Shown here: positions 47,521 through 56,814 of the stretch, in pieces
Numbering within the stretch: the stretch's first letter is position 1
Layout of the letters: each line of letters opens with the position of its first letter
Source: Superficieibacter sp. 1612_C1
GTDB taxonomy: Bacteria > Pseudomonadota > Gammaproteobacteria > Enterobacterales > Enterobacteriaceae
Length of the DNA: 64,000 bases
Assembly: GCF_015234305.1 (NCBI RefSeq)
Contig: NZ_JADGMI010000004.1
Location: 434,001-498,000 of the forward strand
Reading direction: 5' to 3'
Made by a program: the position numbers and the translations under genes
Notes under the pieces: generated by a model
Seen by the model: only the letters and a program-made list of their open reading frames with translations
The model's database searches: none
Told to the model about the DNA's origin: nothing

Positions 47521-48831
47521 ATGTCTATTGTTCATGCGCATACTGAAGAAGAAAAATTAAAAGCGACCACTGTAAGATGGCGAATATTTATCATCATGCT
47601 GATCCTGGGCGCGATAAATTATATTGACCGCACCTCGCTGTCTATCGCCATGCCCTATATTACCGATGAGTTTGGTATTACCGATACGCGCGTCGTGGGC
47701 GTTATTCACAGCGCCTTTTTCTGGGCCTATGCATTAATGCAGATTCCCAGCGGCGTGATTGCCGATAAGTTTAAAGCAAGAAATATTATCGCGCTGGCGA
47801 CGATTTTATGGGGTGCCTTCCAGGCGGTTGCCGCGCTGTGTCACTCTATTTTCACCCTGTCGATTTCACGCCTCGGGCTGGGCGTGACGGAGTCGCCCAT
47901 TATGCCCGCCGGGGCAAAGTTAATGGGAACATGGCTGACCCCGACGGAACGCGGGCGGGGCTCTATGCTGCTGGACGGCGGCGCGCCGCTGGGTACGGCG
48001 CTTGGCGCGGTGATCATCGCCGGGCTGATCGCTTTCTTCGACTCATGGCGGATGGCGTTTGTGGTGGCGGGCGTGGGAACGATGCTCGTCGGTTTCCTGG
48101 CCTGGTGGTATATCCGTACTTATCCCTCAGAACATCCGCGTATTAACAAAGCCGAGCTGGATCATATCGCTGCCGCCAACGGCACGGCGACCAGCAGCAA
48201 GAAATATCGTCTGGCGGATATTAAGCCCTATTTGAAGCAGCGCAATGTGCTCGCGCTGATCGGCGGATGGGTATGCTACAGCTTTGTGTTTTACGGGCTG
48301 ATGACGTGGCTTCCGCTCTACTTCCAGGCCACCTACGGTTTTGATATTAAATCGATGGGTGGCGCGATGGCGCTGATTTTCCTGCTCTGCTTTGTCGGTC
48401 AGTTGACGGGCGGCTATATCATGGATAAATGGCGCAGCAAAGGCGGTAAGACCAGCCGCGTAATGCATACCATGCTGGCGATTTCCGCCACCACCGCTGG
48501 CGTGGGCATTTTCCTGTGCGCCCAGAGTTCAACGCCTGCAATTGCGATTACATTGCTGACCATCGCGCTTTTCCCGCTGCGCTGGGCCAGCGTTTACTGG
48601 TCGATTCCGGGCCTGCTCGGCGCGCAGTCCGTGGCGGGGACCATCTGCGGTACGATGAACTTTACCAGTAACCTGTTTGCCGCCATCCTGCCGATTTTCA
48701 TTGGCTTCCTGGTGCAGTCCACCGGTAATTATTACGCCGCGATGATGTTCTTCGCCCTGGCGGCGGTGGGAGATCTGGTTTGTTCGCTGCTGATTAATTT
48801 TGATAAGAAAATGGTTATCGAGGAGAAGTAA
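47521..48831 (+). CDS. MFS anion:cation symporter (GudP/ExuT-like)
   Basis: A 436-residue twelve-span MFS protein of the ACS group. Key motifs: NYIDRTSLSIAMPYI (about 32), IADKFKARN (about 81), GLGVTESPIMPAGAKLMGTWL (about 119) and EHPRINKAELDHI (about 201). These carriers bring in hexuronates, glucarate or related acids. Third gene of the cluster; AAGGAGTCCTT precedes ATG 47521. No dehydrogenase or sugar-acid kinase is adjacent. Confidence 0.9.
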   Translation: MSIVHAHTEEEKLKATTVRWRIFIIMLILGAINYIDRTSLSIAMPYITDEFGITDTRVVGVIHSAFFWAYALMQIPSGVIADKFKARNIIALATILWGAFQAVAALCHSIFTLSISRLGLGVTESPIMPAGAKLMGTWLTPTERGRGSMLLDGGAPLGTALGAVIIAGLIAFFDSWRMAFVVAGVGTMLVGFLAWWYIRTYPSEHPRINKAELDHIAAANGTATSSKKYRLADIKPYLKQRNVLALIGGWVCYSFVFYGLMTWLPLYFQATYGFDIKSMGGAMALIFLLCFVGQLTGGYIMDKWRSKGGKTSRVMHTMLAISATTAGVGIFLCAQSSTPAIAITLLTIALFPLRWASVYWSIPGLLGAQSVAGTICGTMNFTSNLFAAILPIFIGFLVQSTGNYYAAMMFFALAAVGDLVCSLLINFDKKMVIEEK

Positions 48832-48885
48832 TGCCTCTGTTGCCGTTAATGCCGGGCAGATAACGTCGGCCACCGCGGTACGTTT

Positions 48886-48982
48886 GCCGGGTGGCGGCTT
48901 CGCCTTACCCCGGCCTACAAAACACGCTCCAGACCATAAGCCGTTCCACACCGTAGGCCCGGTAAGCGCAGCGCCACCGGGC
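48886..48982. repeat. REP/BIME element
   Basis: Two opposed units: GCCGGGTGGCGGCTTCGCC..CCCCGGC (48886-48914) and GCCCGGTAAGCG..CGCCACCGGGC (48957-48982). It lies between the MFS gene and the convergent deoX gene. Confidence 0.85.
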
Positions 48983-49026
48983 AATACGATTCGCCAGCGG
49001 CCCGCGTACCGCTGGCGAATCTCTCT

Positions 49027-50037
49027 TCAGGCTATCCCGGTGGTGACGGTAAACGTCCGGGTCTGCTGTGGTTCAAGGTAGAGCAGCGTACCGTTGTTCT
49101 GCGCGGCGAGGAAACCTTCCGGGCGGCAGGTGGCGGGAAGCGCAAAGGCGGCAACCTGCTGATCGCCGTTATACAAAATCCAGCGGGTGACATAATTCAG
49201 CTCTGCACTGGCAAAGCGGGTAACAAACGTAGTGCCATCCGGGGCCGTCATGCTGAACTCCGGTTTGTCCGTCCAGGCACTCAGGTTATCGGCAAAGAAA
49301 ACAATTTCCGGATCATAATAGTGCGGTTCGTTAAGCGTATCCAGCGACGCTTCGCCCTGCAAAATACGCTGATTGAACGCCAGCCATTGTTCCGTCGGTT
49401 TGACGTGCGCTGGCACCGATTCGCGCAGCGTCAGTGCCTCGTCCGGCACGTTCTGGCTAAACGTTGCGTCCGGTACATACGCGTAATTCATATGGCACAT
49501 GTACTGTAGCGGCATCGCCACCGACGCCAGGTTGGTCACCGCCATCTTGATGTCGAACAGCGCACTGTCTTTACGCAATACCACTTCCGGCTGCGCCTGA
49601 TAATGATGGCCGAATCCCATCACATATTCATAGCGACCACCGACGCGCAGGCTGTCCCCGTCAAGCTCCAGCCACGCGTCATCCATAGGCGCGCAGGCCA
49701 TCTCGCCGTGCAGCGGGTGATTATCCTCCGGCGATGGGCAGCCGTTCGCCAGCAACCCGGAGTGAAAGGCGAAGCAGCCGTAGGTTTCTACCACCTCGCG
49801 AGCAGGTTTCGGCTGGCGAAACATATTGCGCATGGTCAGGTCGCGGCCATCGAATTCCGCATCCCAAATCATCTGCCCCATCCAGGGCAGAATGACCAGA
49901 TGGCCGCGGGCGTTAGCGACCCGCAATCCTTCAACGCCGCTGGCGTACCGAAAAGCCGTGACGGTGAAATCCGCATTTTCCAGCAGAGTGCGCGGCTGTT
50001 CGCTGAACAGTTCGCGCCAGAGCATCAGACGTGTCAT
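49027..50037 (-). CDS. deoX: Aldose 1-epimerase-like protein of the deoxyribose operon
   Basis: A 336-residue galactose-mutarotase-fold protein (MGQMIWDAEFDGRDLTMRNM; HSGLLANGCPSPEDNHPLHGE; MCHMNYAYVP). Its place after deoK and deoP is that of deoX in Salmonella, a gene of the deoxyribose operon whose exact role is not settled; sugar mutarotation is plausible. ATG 50037 follows GGAGAAAGAG. Only 11 bases separate it from deoP. Confidence 0.85.
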   Translation of the reverse strand: MTRLMLWRELFSEQPRTLLENADFTVTAFRYASGVEGLRVANARGHLVILPWMGQMIWDAEFDGRDLTMRNMFRQPKPAREVVETYGCFAFHSGLLANGCPSPEDNHPLHGEMACAPMDDAWLELDGDSLRVGGRYEYVMGFGHHYQAQPEVVLRKDSALFDIKMAVTNLASVAMPLQYMCHMNYAYVPDATFSQNVPDEALTLRESVPAHVKPTEQWLAFNQRILQGEASLDTLNEPHYYDPEIVFFADNLSAWTDKPEFSMTAPDGTTFVTRFASAELNYVTRWILYNGDQQVAAFALPATCRPEGFLAAQNNGTLLYLEPQQTRTFTVTTGIA

Positions 50038-50048
50038 TCTCTTTCTCC

Positions 50049-51365
50049 TCAGGAAGCGGTGGCTTCAGTCAGGTTACGGCGGACTTTGCTCTCGCGCCAG
50101 AAGTAAACGCCAACGTAAACAAAGCACAGCATGGAGACCAGGAAGGACAGTTGCAGCGAGTGGAACATGTCTGCCACGTAGCCCTGAATCGCCGGAACCA
50201 CCGCCGCGCCAACAATCGCCATCACAATCACCGCGCCCGCCATTTCAGTGTGCTCGTTATCCACCGTGTCCAGCGTTCCGGCATAAATCGTCGCCCAGCA
50301 TGGTCCAAACAGCACGCTGACCAGTACCGCCACCCACACCGCGCTGAAGCTCGGTGCCAGAGAGACATAAGCGAGGAACAGCGCCCCGACAATCGAATAG
50401 AGGATCAGCACTTTCTCCGGGTTAAAGCGGGTCATCAGGATGTTGGCGATAAACTTGCCAATGAAGAAGCAGGCGAAGCTGTAGACCATAAAGGTCGAGG
50501 CATCGCGCTCGTTAATATCGCCCATCTCCAGCGCCAGTCGGATGGTGAAGGACCAGACCGCAACCTGCATGCCGACGTAGAGAAACTGGGCCAGAATGCC
50601 GCGACGGAAGCGGGCGTTGCCTGCCAGATAGCGCAGCGTATCCGCCGCAGAAGGACGCTTATGACTGGCCGTTTGCGCTACTTTACAGGTCGGGAAGCGG
50701 GTCAGCAGGAACAGCACCATCACCACGACCAGCACCATAATCATGTACTTATAGGGCTCAAGGGTGTTTTCCAGCATCAGCACTTTAAAATTGTGGATCT
50801 GCTCGGCATTCATTCCGGCCATCTGCTTTTGCAGACTGTCGCCGTCGGAGAAGACCAGATATTTACCCAGCAGAATTCCCGCTGCCGCACCAATCGGGTA
50901 AAACGTCTGGCTGATATTCAGGCGCAGCGTGGCGTGAGATTTAGGTCCAATCATCGAACTGTAGGTGTTCGCCGCGGTCTCCAGGAAGCTCAGGCCAATC
51001 GCGATAGCAAAAATCGCCGCCAGGAACATGGTGTAGGTTGCCATGTGCGAGGCGGGGAAGAACAGCATACAGCCGACAATATAGAGCGTCAGACCGGTGA
51101 GGATAGCCACTTTATAACTGGTTTTCTTAATAACCAGCGATGCCGGGATCGCAATTAAAAAATAACCGCCGTAAAACGCGCTTTGTACCAGCGCGGAGGC
51201 AAAGTTACTGAGTGAAAAAACACTTTTAAACTGCGTGATTAATATATCATTTAACGCAGCCGCGCATCCCCATAGCGGGAACAGGCAGGATAACAAAATA
51301 AACTGGAACAGAGGCGTTTTATTCAGATACCCGTCGGGCATCTGAACGATGTTTTTATCGTTCAT
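50049..51365 (-). CDS. deoP: Deoxyribose permease DeoP (FucP family)
   Basis: A 438-residue twelve-span MFS transporter of the fucose permease family (LFPLWGCAAALNDILITQFK, SFLETAANTYSSMIGPKSHATLRLNI in pieces). Placed after deoK as in the Salmonella deoQKPX locus, so deoxyribose import by proton symport is the best call. 27 bases from the deoK stop. Confidence 0.88.
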   Translation of the reverse strand: MNDKNIVQMPDGYLNKTPLFQFILLSCLFPLWGCAAALNDILITQFKSVFSLSNFASALVQSAFYGGYFLIAIPASLVIKKTSYKVAILTGLTLYIVGCMLFFPASHMATYTMFLAAIFAIAIGLSFLETAANTYSSMIGPKSHATLRLNISQTFYPIGAAAGILLGKYLVFSDGDSLQKQMAGMNAEQIHNFKVLMLENTLEPYKYMIMVLVVVMVLFLLTRFPTCKVAQTASHKRPSAADTLRYLAGNARFRRGILAQFLYVGMQVAVWSFTIRLALEMGDINERDASTFMVYSFACFFIGKFIANILMTRFNPEKVLILYSIVGALFLAYVSLAPSFSAVWVAVLVSVLFGPCWATIYAGTLDTVDNEHTEMAGAVIVMAIVGAAVVPAIQGYVADMFHSLQLSFLVSMLCFVYVGVYFWRESKVRRNLTEATAS

Positions 51366-51392
51366 AGTGCTACCTTTTACTGTGCAGGGTGA

Positions 51393-52313
51393 TTATTCGT
51401 TTAATGCCAGGAATTCATTGAATTGTTCAATGCTGGGATAAGACGACTGAGTACCTTTCCCTGTGACGCTAAATGCCGCGAAGAGAGAGGCTTTTTTCAT
51501 GGCGGTTTCAACGTTTCCGCTCTGGACGTAATAATGGGCAAAGCAGCCAATAAAGGCATCGCCCGCGCCGCTGGTATCAATGGCATTTACTTTATAAGAA
51601 GGAACGTGAACTTCCTGATCGCGGGTCATCCACAGCGCGCCCTTTTCGCCCATAGTGACGATAATATTATTCAGCCCTTTCTCTATCAAACTGCGGGCAG
51701 CGGCGCGAATGGCATCATGAGAATTAACCGGCATCCCGGTCAGTATTTCCAGCTCGGTTTCATTGGGCACGAAGAAATCGCATTTGCAGGCATACGACAT
51801 ATCCAGTTCACGCAGTGCCGGGGCCGGGTTTAATAACACTTTGATGCCGTGCTTTTTGCCGAACTCAATGGCGTGATATACCGTCTCCAGCTGAACTTCG
51901 AGCTGCAACACGATGAGCTGACATTTTTTCAGATCTTCTGCCGCGCGGTCGATATCCTCCGGGGAGAGGAATTTATTCGCCCCTTTGATGATAAGAATAC
52001 TGTTGCTGGAATTCGGATTCACAAAAATAGGGGCCACACCGCTGCTGGTGCAGGGCACTTTCTCCACATAAGTGGTGTTAATGCCCCACGACTCCAGGTT
52101 ACGAATGGTGTTATCGGCAAAGATATCGTCGCCGACTTTGGTCAGCATCAGCACTTTCGAATTGAGCTTGGCCGCCGCGACTGCCTGATTCGCCCCTTTA
52201 CCACCGCAGCCAATCTTGAACGCTGGCGCTTCAAGGGTTTCGCCCTCTTTTGGCATCTGGTGGGTATAGGTGATCAGATCCACCATGTTTGAACCGATAA
52301 CCGCGATATCCAT
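51393..52313 (-). CDS. deoK: Deoxyribokinase DeoK
   Basis: A 306-residue PfkB/ribokinase-family kinase. PfkB motif 1 GCGGKGANQAVAAAKL (about 35) and motif 2 DTSGAGDAFIGCFAHY (about 248, catalytic Asp) are intact. In Salmonella DeoK phosphorylates 2-deoxy-D-ribose to the 5-phosphate for DeoC. ATG 52313 (MDIAVIGSNM) follows GAGAGGTAGTAAA. Ribokinase RbsK is the alternative, but the neighbours favour DeoK. Confidence 0.9.
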   Translation of the reverse strand: MDIAVIGSNMVDLITYTHQMPKEGETLEAPAFKIGCGGKGANQAVAAAKLNSKVLMLTKVGDDIFADNTIRNLESWGINTTYVEKVPCTSSGVAPIFVNPNSSNSILIIKGANKFLSPEDIDRAAEDLKKCQLIVLQLEVQLETVYHAIEFGKKHGIKVLLNPAPALRELDMSYACKCDFFVPNETELEILTGMPVNSHDAIRAAARSLIEKGLNNIIVTMGEKGALWMTRDQEVHVPSYKVNAIDTSGAGDAFIGCFAHYYVQSGNVETAMKKASLFAAFSVTGKGTQSSYPSIEQFNEFLALNE

Positions 52314-52637
52314 TTTACTACCTCTCAGAAACAATCACATAACAATGATATTATCGTAACATTATCATGTTATTTTAGTATCATTTGTGACTGCGATCGC
52401 GATTATGGGATGATTTTGTTGTTTACATAACGTCCAGATAAATAGCAAAGATGGCGATAAACGAAACCGGGTAATCGCATAATTTCTTGATATAGTGGTC
52501 TTTATTGTTGTAAAAACGGGCGGATACAGGGTTTTCTTTCCGGGGCGCACACAGTATAGTAATGTGCAGTCGCCATGTTTCTGACGACATCAAAATGTTA
52601 TTTAAGAAACATTACCAACCGGATGATGAGAGGGAAG
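52314..52637. promoter_or_regulatory. deoK-deoQ divergent control region
   Basis: 324 bases between divergent starts. AT-rich repeats built on TTATC/GATAA (AACAATGATATTATCG and ATTATCATGTT, 52341-52371) lie just before deoK and are a likely DeoQ operator. No other gene is visible. Confidence 0.5.
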
Positions 52638-53423
52638 ATGGAGACCAAGCAAAAAGAACGTATTCGCCGCCTGATGGAATTGCTCAAGAAAACCGATCGC
52701 ATCCATCTTAAGGATGCGGCGCGAATGCTTGAAGTCTCCGTCATGACCATCCGCCGTGATTTCAGCCTGGAGGATAGCGAACCGCTGCCGCTGACGCTGC
52801 TGGGCGGCTATATCGTAATGGTCAATAAACCGGCCCAGTCTGCCCCGCTGCCGCCGAAACCAGCACTCCATCATCAGGACGATATGCCGGTTGCTATCCT
52901 GGCCGCCGGGCTGGTCAGCGAAAACGATTTGGTCTTTTTTGACAATGGTCCGGAGATGCCGCTGGTCATCAGCATGATCCCTGATGACATCACGTTTACC
53001 GGCATTTGCTATTCGCACCGGGTTTTTATCGCCCTGAATGCGAAGCCCCATGCCACGGCCATTCTCTGCGGCGGCACCTATCGGGCAAAAAGCGATGCGT
53101 TCTATGACACCAATAATCCCTCCCCGCTGGATTGCCTGAATCCGCGAAAAGTGTTTATTTCCGCCAGCGGCGTACATGAACATTTTGGTGTGACCTGGTT
53201 TAATCCGGACGATCTCGCGACCAAGCGTAAAGCTATGGAGCACGGTCTGCGCAAAATTCTGCTGGCACGCCACGCGTTATTTGACGAGGTTGCGCCCGCC
53301 AGCATGGGTCCACTGTCGGCATTTGACGTCCTGATTAGCGACCGCGCGCTGCCAGTGGATTACGCCACGCATTGTCGAAACGGTTTTGTGAAGGTGATTA
53401 CACCGGAATCGGAGAGTGAATGA
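52638..53423 (+). CDS. deoQ: DeoR-family regulator DeoQ
   Basis: A 261-residue DeoR-type repressor: N-terminal HTH (ERIRRLMELLKKTDRIHLKD, MLEVSVMTIRRD) and a C-terminal sugar-phosphate sensor (LVFFDNGPEMPLVISMIP, ILCGGTY, KVFISASGVH). ATG 52638 (METKQKERI) follows GAGAGGGAAG. Divergent from deoK-deoP-deoX, the arrangement of Salmonella deoQ. Confidence 0.9.
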   Translation: METKQKERIRRLMELLKKTDRIHLKDAARMLEVSVMTIRRDFSLEDSEPLPLTLLGGYIVMVNKPAQSAPLPPKPALHHQDDMPVAILAAGLVSENDLVFFDNGPEMPLVISMIPDDITFTGICYSHRVFIALNAKPHATAILCGGTYRAKSDAFYDTNNPSPLDCLNPRKVFISASGVHEHFGVTWFNPDDLATKRKAMEHGLRKILLARHALFDEVAPASMGPLSAFDVLISDRALPVDYATHCRNGFVKVITPESESE

Positions 53424-53426
53424 GCG

Positions 53427-54461
53427 TCAGGAGAGGCTGAGAGCAGGCTCCTGAATGACGCTGGCATCGGCGTTATCCAGATCGTAAACGGTGACTTTGT
53501 CGCTATCCGAGAACAGGGCAAACGAATCGCGAATATCCGGTCGGATAAGGGAGGTCTTTAGCAACGTAAGGTGAACATTATCTAATTTCATTACGTTAAG
53601 CTGACACGTGCTGGCGAAACCATAAACGTTTACCCTCTGATACGTCGAGGACAGCTGGCAAATATAGTCTTCAGAAATCGAATTCAGCACGATTTCTTTC
53701 ATGCCAAATAGCTGACTACTTTTTTCACGCGGATGTCTTAGATAAATAAAGGATTTCGCGGGTGCAGCAATGGATTTTATTTTTTTCATCAACGCCGCAA
53801 GGTTGTCATCATTCTTTTGTGACAAAATATCCTTAAACTTGGAACCGACGAAAATATTAATTTCGCCCTGCCTGCTAAGCGTCGCGTCTTCAATGTCTGA
53901 GGCTGGCGATTGATCTGCAAGAATATCAATGTAAACCAACTCACATTTTACATTCATATTCTTATTTTCATTTTTCACGATCGAATAATGCAGCTCGCTT
54001 CTTTCAGCTATCTCTTTGATATTATAAGACTTACCCAACCAGAGGCGCGTTAGCTTACGGCTAATTCCTTTGCGTAATTTTATTTGCCTGTCGAGATAGC
54101 CTACCGAGTTTATGCTTAAAATACCGTCATCAAACGTTCTGATACCGACATCTTTAGGCAACATTTTTAATATATATTGCACTGAAAGATGGCTAATATT
54201 GGCCATGTATACGTAACGAATATTTTTATGCTTAAGGAATTGCCTAATTTTAAGCATATTGATAAAGCCATAATCCATATTGGCAACTAAACCGGAATCA
54301 AAATCCCGATCAATCACCTCATATATATATGGTTTTAGCTCTACTTTAGTTTTGAGGTAGATCACATGAAAGCGCGCATTAGCATATCGTGCTTTAATTT
54401 GTGATACAATTCTAAGCTGGAGTGGAGAGCAAACGATAAAAAAATGTTCAACAATTTCCAT
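53427..54461 (-). CDS. Glycosyltransferase, GT52/sialyltransferase-like
   Basis: A 344-residue AT-rich gene. The start HFFIVCSPLQLRIVSQI resembles the GT52 N-terminus (FICLTPLQ type); the DDG motif in IRTFDDGILSIN (about 110-117) and the HP motif in YLRHPREKS (about 243) are the substrate and CMP-sugar motifs of bacterial sialyltransferase-like families. GT52 includes lipooligosaccharide alpha-2,3-sialyltransferases and related surface-glycan enzymes. No sialic acid synthesis genes are in view, so the donor is uncertain. Stops three bases from the convergent deoQ stop; composition differs sharply from neighbours, indicating transfer. Confidence 0.7.
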   Translation of the reverse strand: MEIVEHFFIVCSPLQLRIVSQIKARYANARFHVIYLKTKVELKPYIYEVIDRDFDSGLVANMDYGFINMLKIRQFLKHKNIRYVYMANISHLSVQYILKMLPKDVGIRTFDDGILSINSVGYLDRQIKLRKGISRKLTRLWLGKSYNIKEIAERSELHYSIVKNENKNMNVKCELVYIDILADQSPASDIEDATLSRQGEINIFVGSKFKDILSQKNDDNLAALMKKIKSIAAPAKSFIYLRHPREKSSQLFGMKEIVLNSISEDYICQLSSTYQRVNVYGFASTCQLNVMKLDNVHLTLLKTSLIRPDIRDSFALFSDSDKVTVYDLDNADASVIQEPALSLS

Positions 54462-54690
54462 CACTTACCCGCTCTTATCACTTCAATTTCGCTAATGATA
54501 CCATTACGGCATGGTATCGTAAAGAAGCTATACTAATACCGCACTATGGTAACAATTGGCAATATTTTATTGTGTACGGAAAAGGAAACTTTTTTATTGA
54601 TCAACAAAAAAGAAACCAATGATAAGAATTCCTTTGAGAAATAATTTTTGTTTTAACCCAGCAGTCACCAGAAAATAATTCAACCATAAC

Positions 54691-54720
54691 AACTGAGCAA
54701 GGAATAGCCCTTGCCCAGTT
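54691..54720 (-). terminator. Terminator after ilvN
   Basis: AACTGAGCAAGG and CCTTGCCCAGTT are 12-base arms with one mismatch around AATAGC, just after the ilvN stop. The 264-base gap 54465-54728 is otherwise AT-rich and holds the promoter of the glycosyltransferase gene. Confidence 0.6.
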
Positions 54721-54728
54721 AATTTGCC

Positions 54729-55019
54729 TCATTCAAAAAAGACGGAAATCTTAGTAAACATGGTCGGATCGGACTGGCTGCGGTTGATTTTTACCACATC
54801 TTCCAGTTTATCAACCTGACTTATCATCTGCTCCAGCCGCCAGTCGTCGTTGACCAGCAGCCAGATCCGGCTGAGATCGCTGTTCTGTAGCGGTAGACAC
54901 AGGATACCTTCTACGTTGAACGCCCGACGGGCAAACAGGCCGCAAACATGCGTCATGACGCCAGGATGGTTGCGCACGGTGAGTTCAAGAATAACGTTAT
55001 CATGAGTCGGTTGTTGCAT
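54729..55019 (-). CDS. ilvN: Acetohydroxyacid synthase I small subunit
   Basis: A 96-residue ACT-domain regulatory subunit, as in E. coli. [21 protein letters not shown] and [13 protein letters not shown] form the ACT core that binds valine and confers feedback inhibition. Three bases after ilvB; the pair makes acetolactate and acetohydroxybutyrate for branched-chain amino acids. Confidence 0.97.
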   Translation of the reverse strand: MQQPTHDNVILELTVRNHPGVMTHVCGLFARRAFNVEGILCLPLQNSDLSRIWLLVNDDWRLEQMISQVDKLEDVVKINRSQSDPTMFTKISVFFE

Positions 55020-55022
55020 GGC

Positions 55023-56711
55023 TTATTCCCCCACCATTTCAGTATTCGCCGCACCTGGCGGAACCATAGGATACACTTTTTCACCCGCATCTATACGCAC
55101 ATGAATGAGCGCCGGACCGGGACGGGCAATGATTTCCTGTAACGCCGTTTGCGGATCGCTCTCGGCATTGAGGTCACAGGTTTGCAGTCCGAAACCGGCC
55201 GCAATCTGCATGAAATTCACGCTGCCCGGATAAGTGGCGGCAAATACGCCCTGTTTGTAGAACAGGCTCTGTTGCTGATGCACCAGCCCCAGCGCATCGT
55301 TATTCATCAGAATGATTTTTACGTCCAGGTTATTTTCGGCGGCGGTCGCCATCTCCTGAATATTCATCATCAGACTGCCGTCACCGGAAAAGCACAGTAC
55401 CTTACGGTCAGGGTTCGCCAGCGCCGCGCCAACCGCCGCTGGCAGACCAAAACCCATCGTTCCCAGACCGCCTGATGTCAGCCACTGACGCGGACGATTC
55501 AGCGGATACGCCTGCGCGGTCCACATCTGGTGCTGGCCCACATCGGTGGTCACAATCGCGCTATCGTCCACGCAAGCAGCAACGGCGTTGATCAGCCCGT
55601 AATGGCTAAGCGGATCGTCTGCCTGGGGGATCGCGCCGGGAAATTCGCGCTGTAAATCTGCCACCAGCGTGCGCCACGCTTCACGCGGCTGCCTCTCAAT
55701 ATGCGGGATCAGCGCGTCCAGCACCTCGCTCACATCCGCCTGAATCGCCACGTGCGGCTGTTTGATTTTCCCCAACTCGGCGCGGTCGATATCCACATGG
55801 ATAATTTTCGCGTTCGGGCAGAACTCGGCGGTTTTACCAATCGCCCGGTCATCAAAACGCGCGCCGAGCACGATCAGCAGATCGGACTCCTGCAAAATAA
55901 AATTGGTGCTGCGCGCGCCGTGCATGCCTAACATACCCAGCGAAAGCGGATGCGCTTTTGGCAGCATTCCCAGCGCCAGCAGCGTCATGGTGGTTGGCAG
56001 GCTCGCCTTTTCCGCCAGCTGACGCACCTGTTCTGGCGCGTTGATCGTGCCGCCGCCCAGATAGAGCACCGGACGCGCGGCGGCGTTAATCATTGCCGCC
56101 GCCGCCAGAATACTGTGCGTTTCAAACGCTGGCGCAGGTGCGCGGCCGCCCGGCTCCGGCAGTTCGCTAAGCTCGATTTCAGCGGTCTGCACATCCTTAG
56201 GAATGTCTATCCACACCGGCCCCGGACGCCCGGACTGCGCGATGCGGAACGCGTCGCTGATCACCTGCGGCAGTTCGGCAATATTGCGCACCAGATAATT
56301 GTGTTTGGTGATGGGGATAGAGATGCCGTAGGTGTCGACTTCCTGGAAGGCGTCGGTGCCAATCATTGAGGCCGGAACCTGTCCGGTGATGCAGACCAGT
56401 GGAATGGAGTCGAGGCGCGCATCGGCAATCGCCGTCACCAGGTTGGTGGCACCCGGACCGCTACAGGCGATACAGACGCCGGGTTTGCCTTCGGTGCGGG
56501 CCATTCCCTGTGCGATAAATCCCGCGCCCTGCTCATGACGCGCCAGCACGTGACGAATGGTTTTACTTTGGCTTAATGCGTCATAGAGAGGAAGCACTGT
56601 CCCGCCGGGAATACCCGCTACCGTGGTAATGCCCTGACGCTCCAGTAAATGAACGATTAACTGCGCGCCGGTGTAGCGCGTGGTCTGCGATATTGTGCCC
56701 GAACTTGCCAT
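55023..56711 (-). CDS. ilvB: Acetohydroxyacid synthase I large subunit
   Basis: A 562-residue ThDP enzyme, E. coli length. Catalytic Glu in RHEQGAGFIAQGMAR (about 60), FAD-binding middle domain, and the ThDP-Mg motif GDGSLMMNIQEMATAAENNLDVKIILMNN in pieces (about 448). It condenses pyruvate with pyruvate or 2-ketobutyrate. Preceded by the ivbL leader and attenuator. Confidence 0.98.
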   Translation of the reverse strand: MASSGTISQTTRYTGAQLIVHLLERQGITTVAGIPGGTVLPLYDALSQSKTIRHVLARHEQGAGFIAQGMARTEGKPGVCIACSGPGATNLVTAIADARLDSIPLVCITGQVPASMIGTDAFQEVDTYGISIPITKHNYLVRNIAELPQVISDAFRIAQSGRPGPVWIDIPKDVQTAEIELSELPEPGGRAPAPAFETHSILAAAAMINAAARPVLYLGGGTINAPEQVRQLAEKASLPTTMTLLALGMLPKAHPLSLGMLGMHGARSTNFILQESDLLIVLGARFDDRAIGKTAEFCPNAKIIHVDIDRAELGKIKQPHVAIQADVSEVLDALIPHIERQPREAWRTLVADLQREFPGAIPQADDPLSHYGLINAVAACVDDSAIVTTDVGQHQMWTAQAYPLNRPRQWLTSGGLGTMGFGLPAAVGAALANPDRKVLCFSGDGSLMMNIQEMATAAENNLDVKIILMNNDALGLVHQQQSLFYKQGVFAATYPGSVNFMQIAAGFGLQTCDLNAESDPQTALQEIIARPGPALIHVRIDAGEKVYPMVPPGAANTEMVGE

Positions 56712-56758
56712 GCTCCAGTCCTTTTCTTCTGGGCCGACTTTCCGGGTAGGTTCTTAAA

Positions 56759-56794
56759 CGAAAAACCCCGCCCGGTTTGCGCCGGCGGGGTTTT
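56759..56794 (-). terminator. ilvBN attenuator
   Basis: Read leftward, AAAACCCCGCCGGCGC..GCGGGGTTTTT forms a GC-rich stem followed by a T run, between ivbL and ilvB. This is the terminator that forms when the leader is translated without stalling, that is when valine and leucine are plentiful. Confidence 0.92.
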
Positions 56795-56814
56795 GGAATC
56801 GTGTGTTCCGGACC

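Noticed and set aside
50031-51158. A 375-codon + strand open frame opposite deoP
   Set aside because: Composition (His, Gln, Arg, Asp rich) and lack of motifs mark it as a shadow of the transporter gene.
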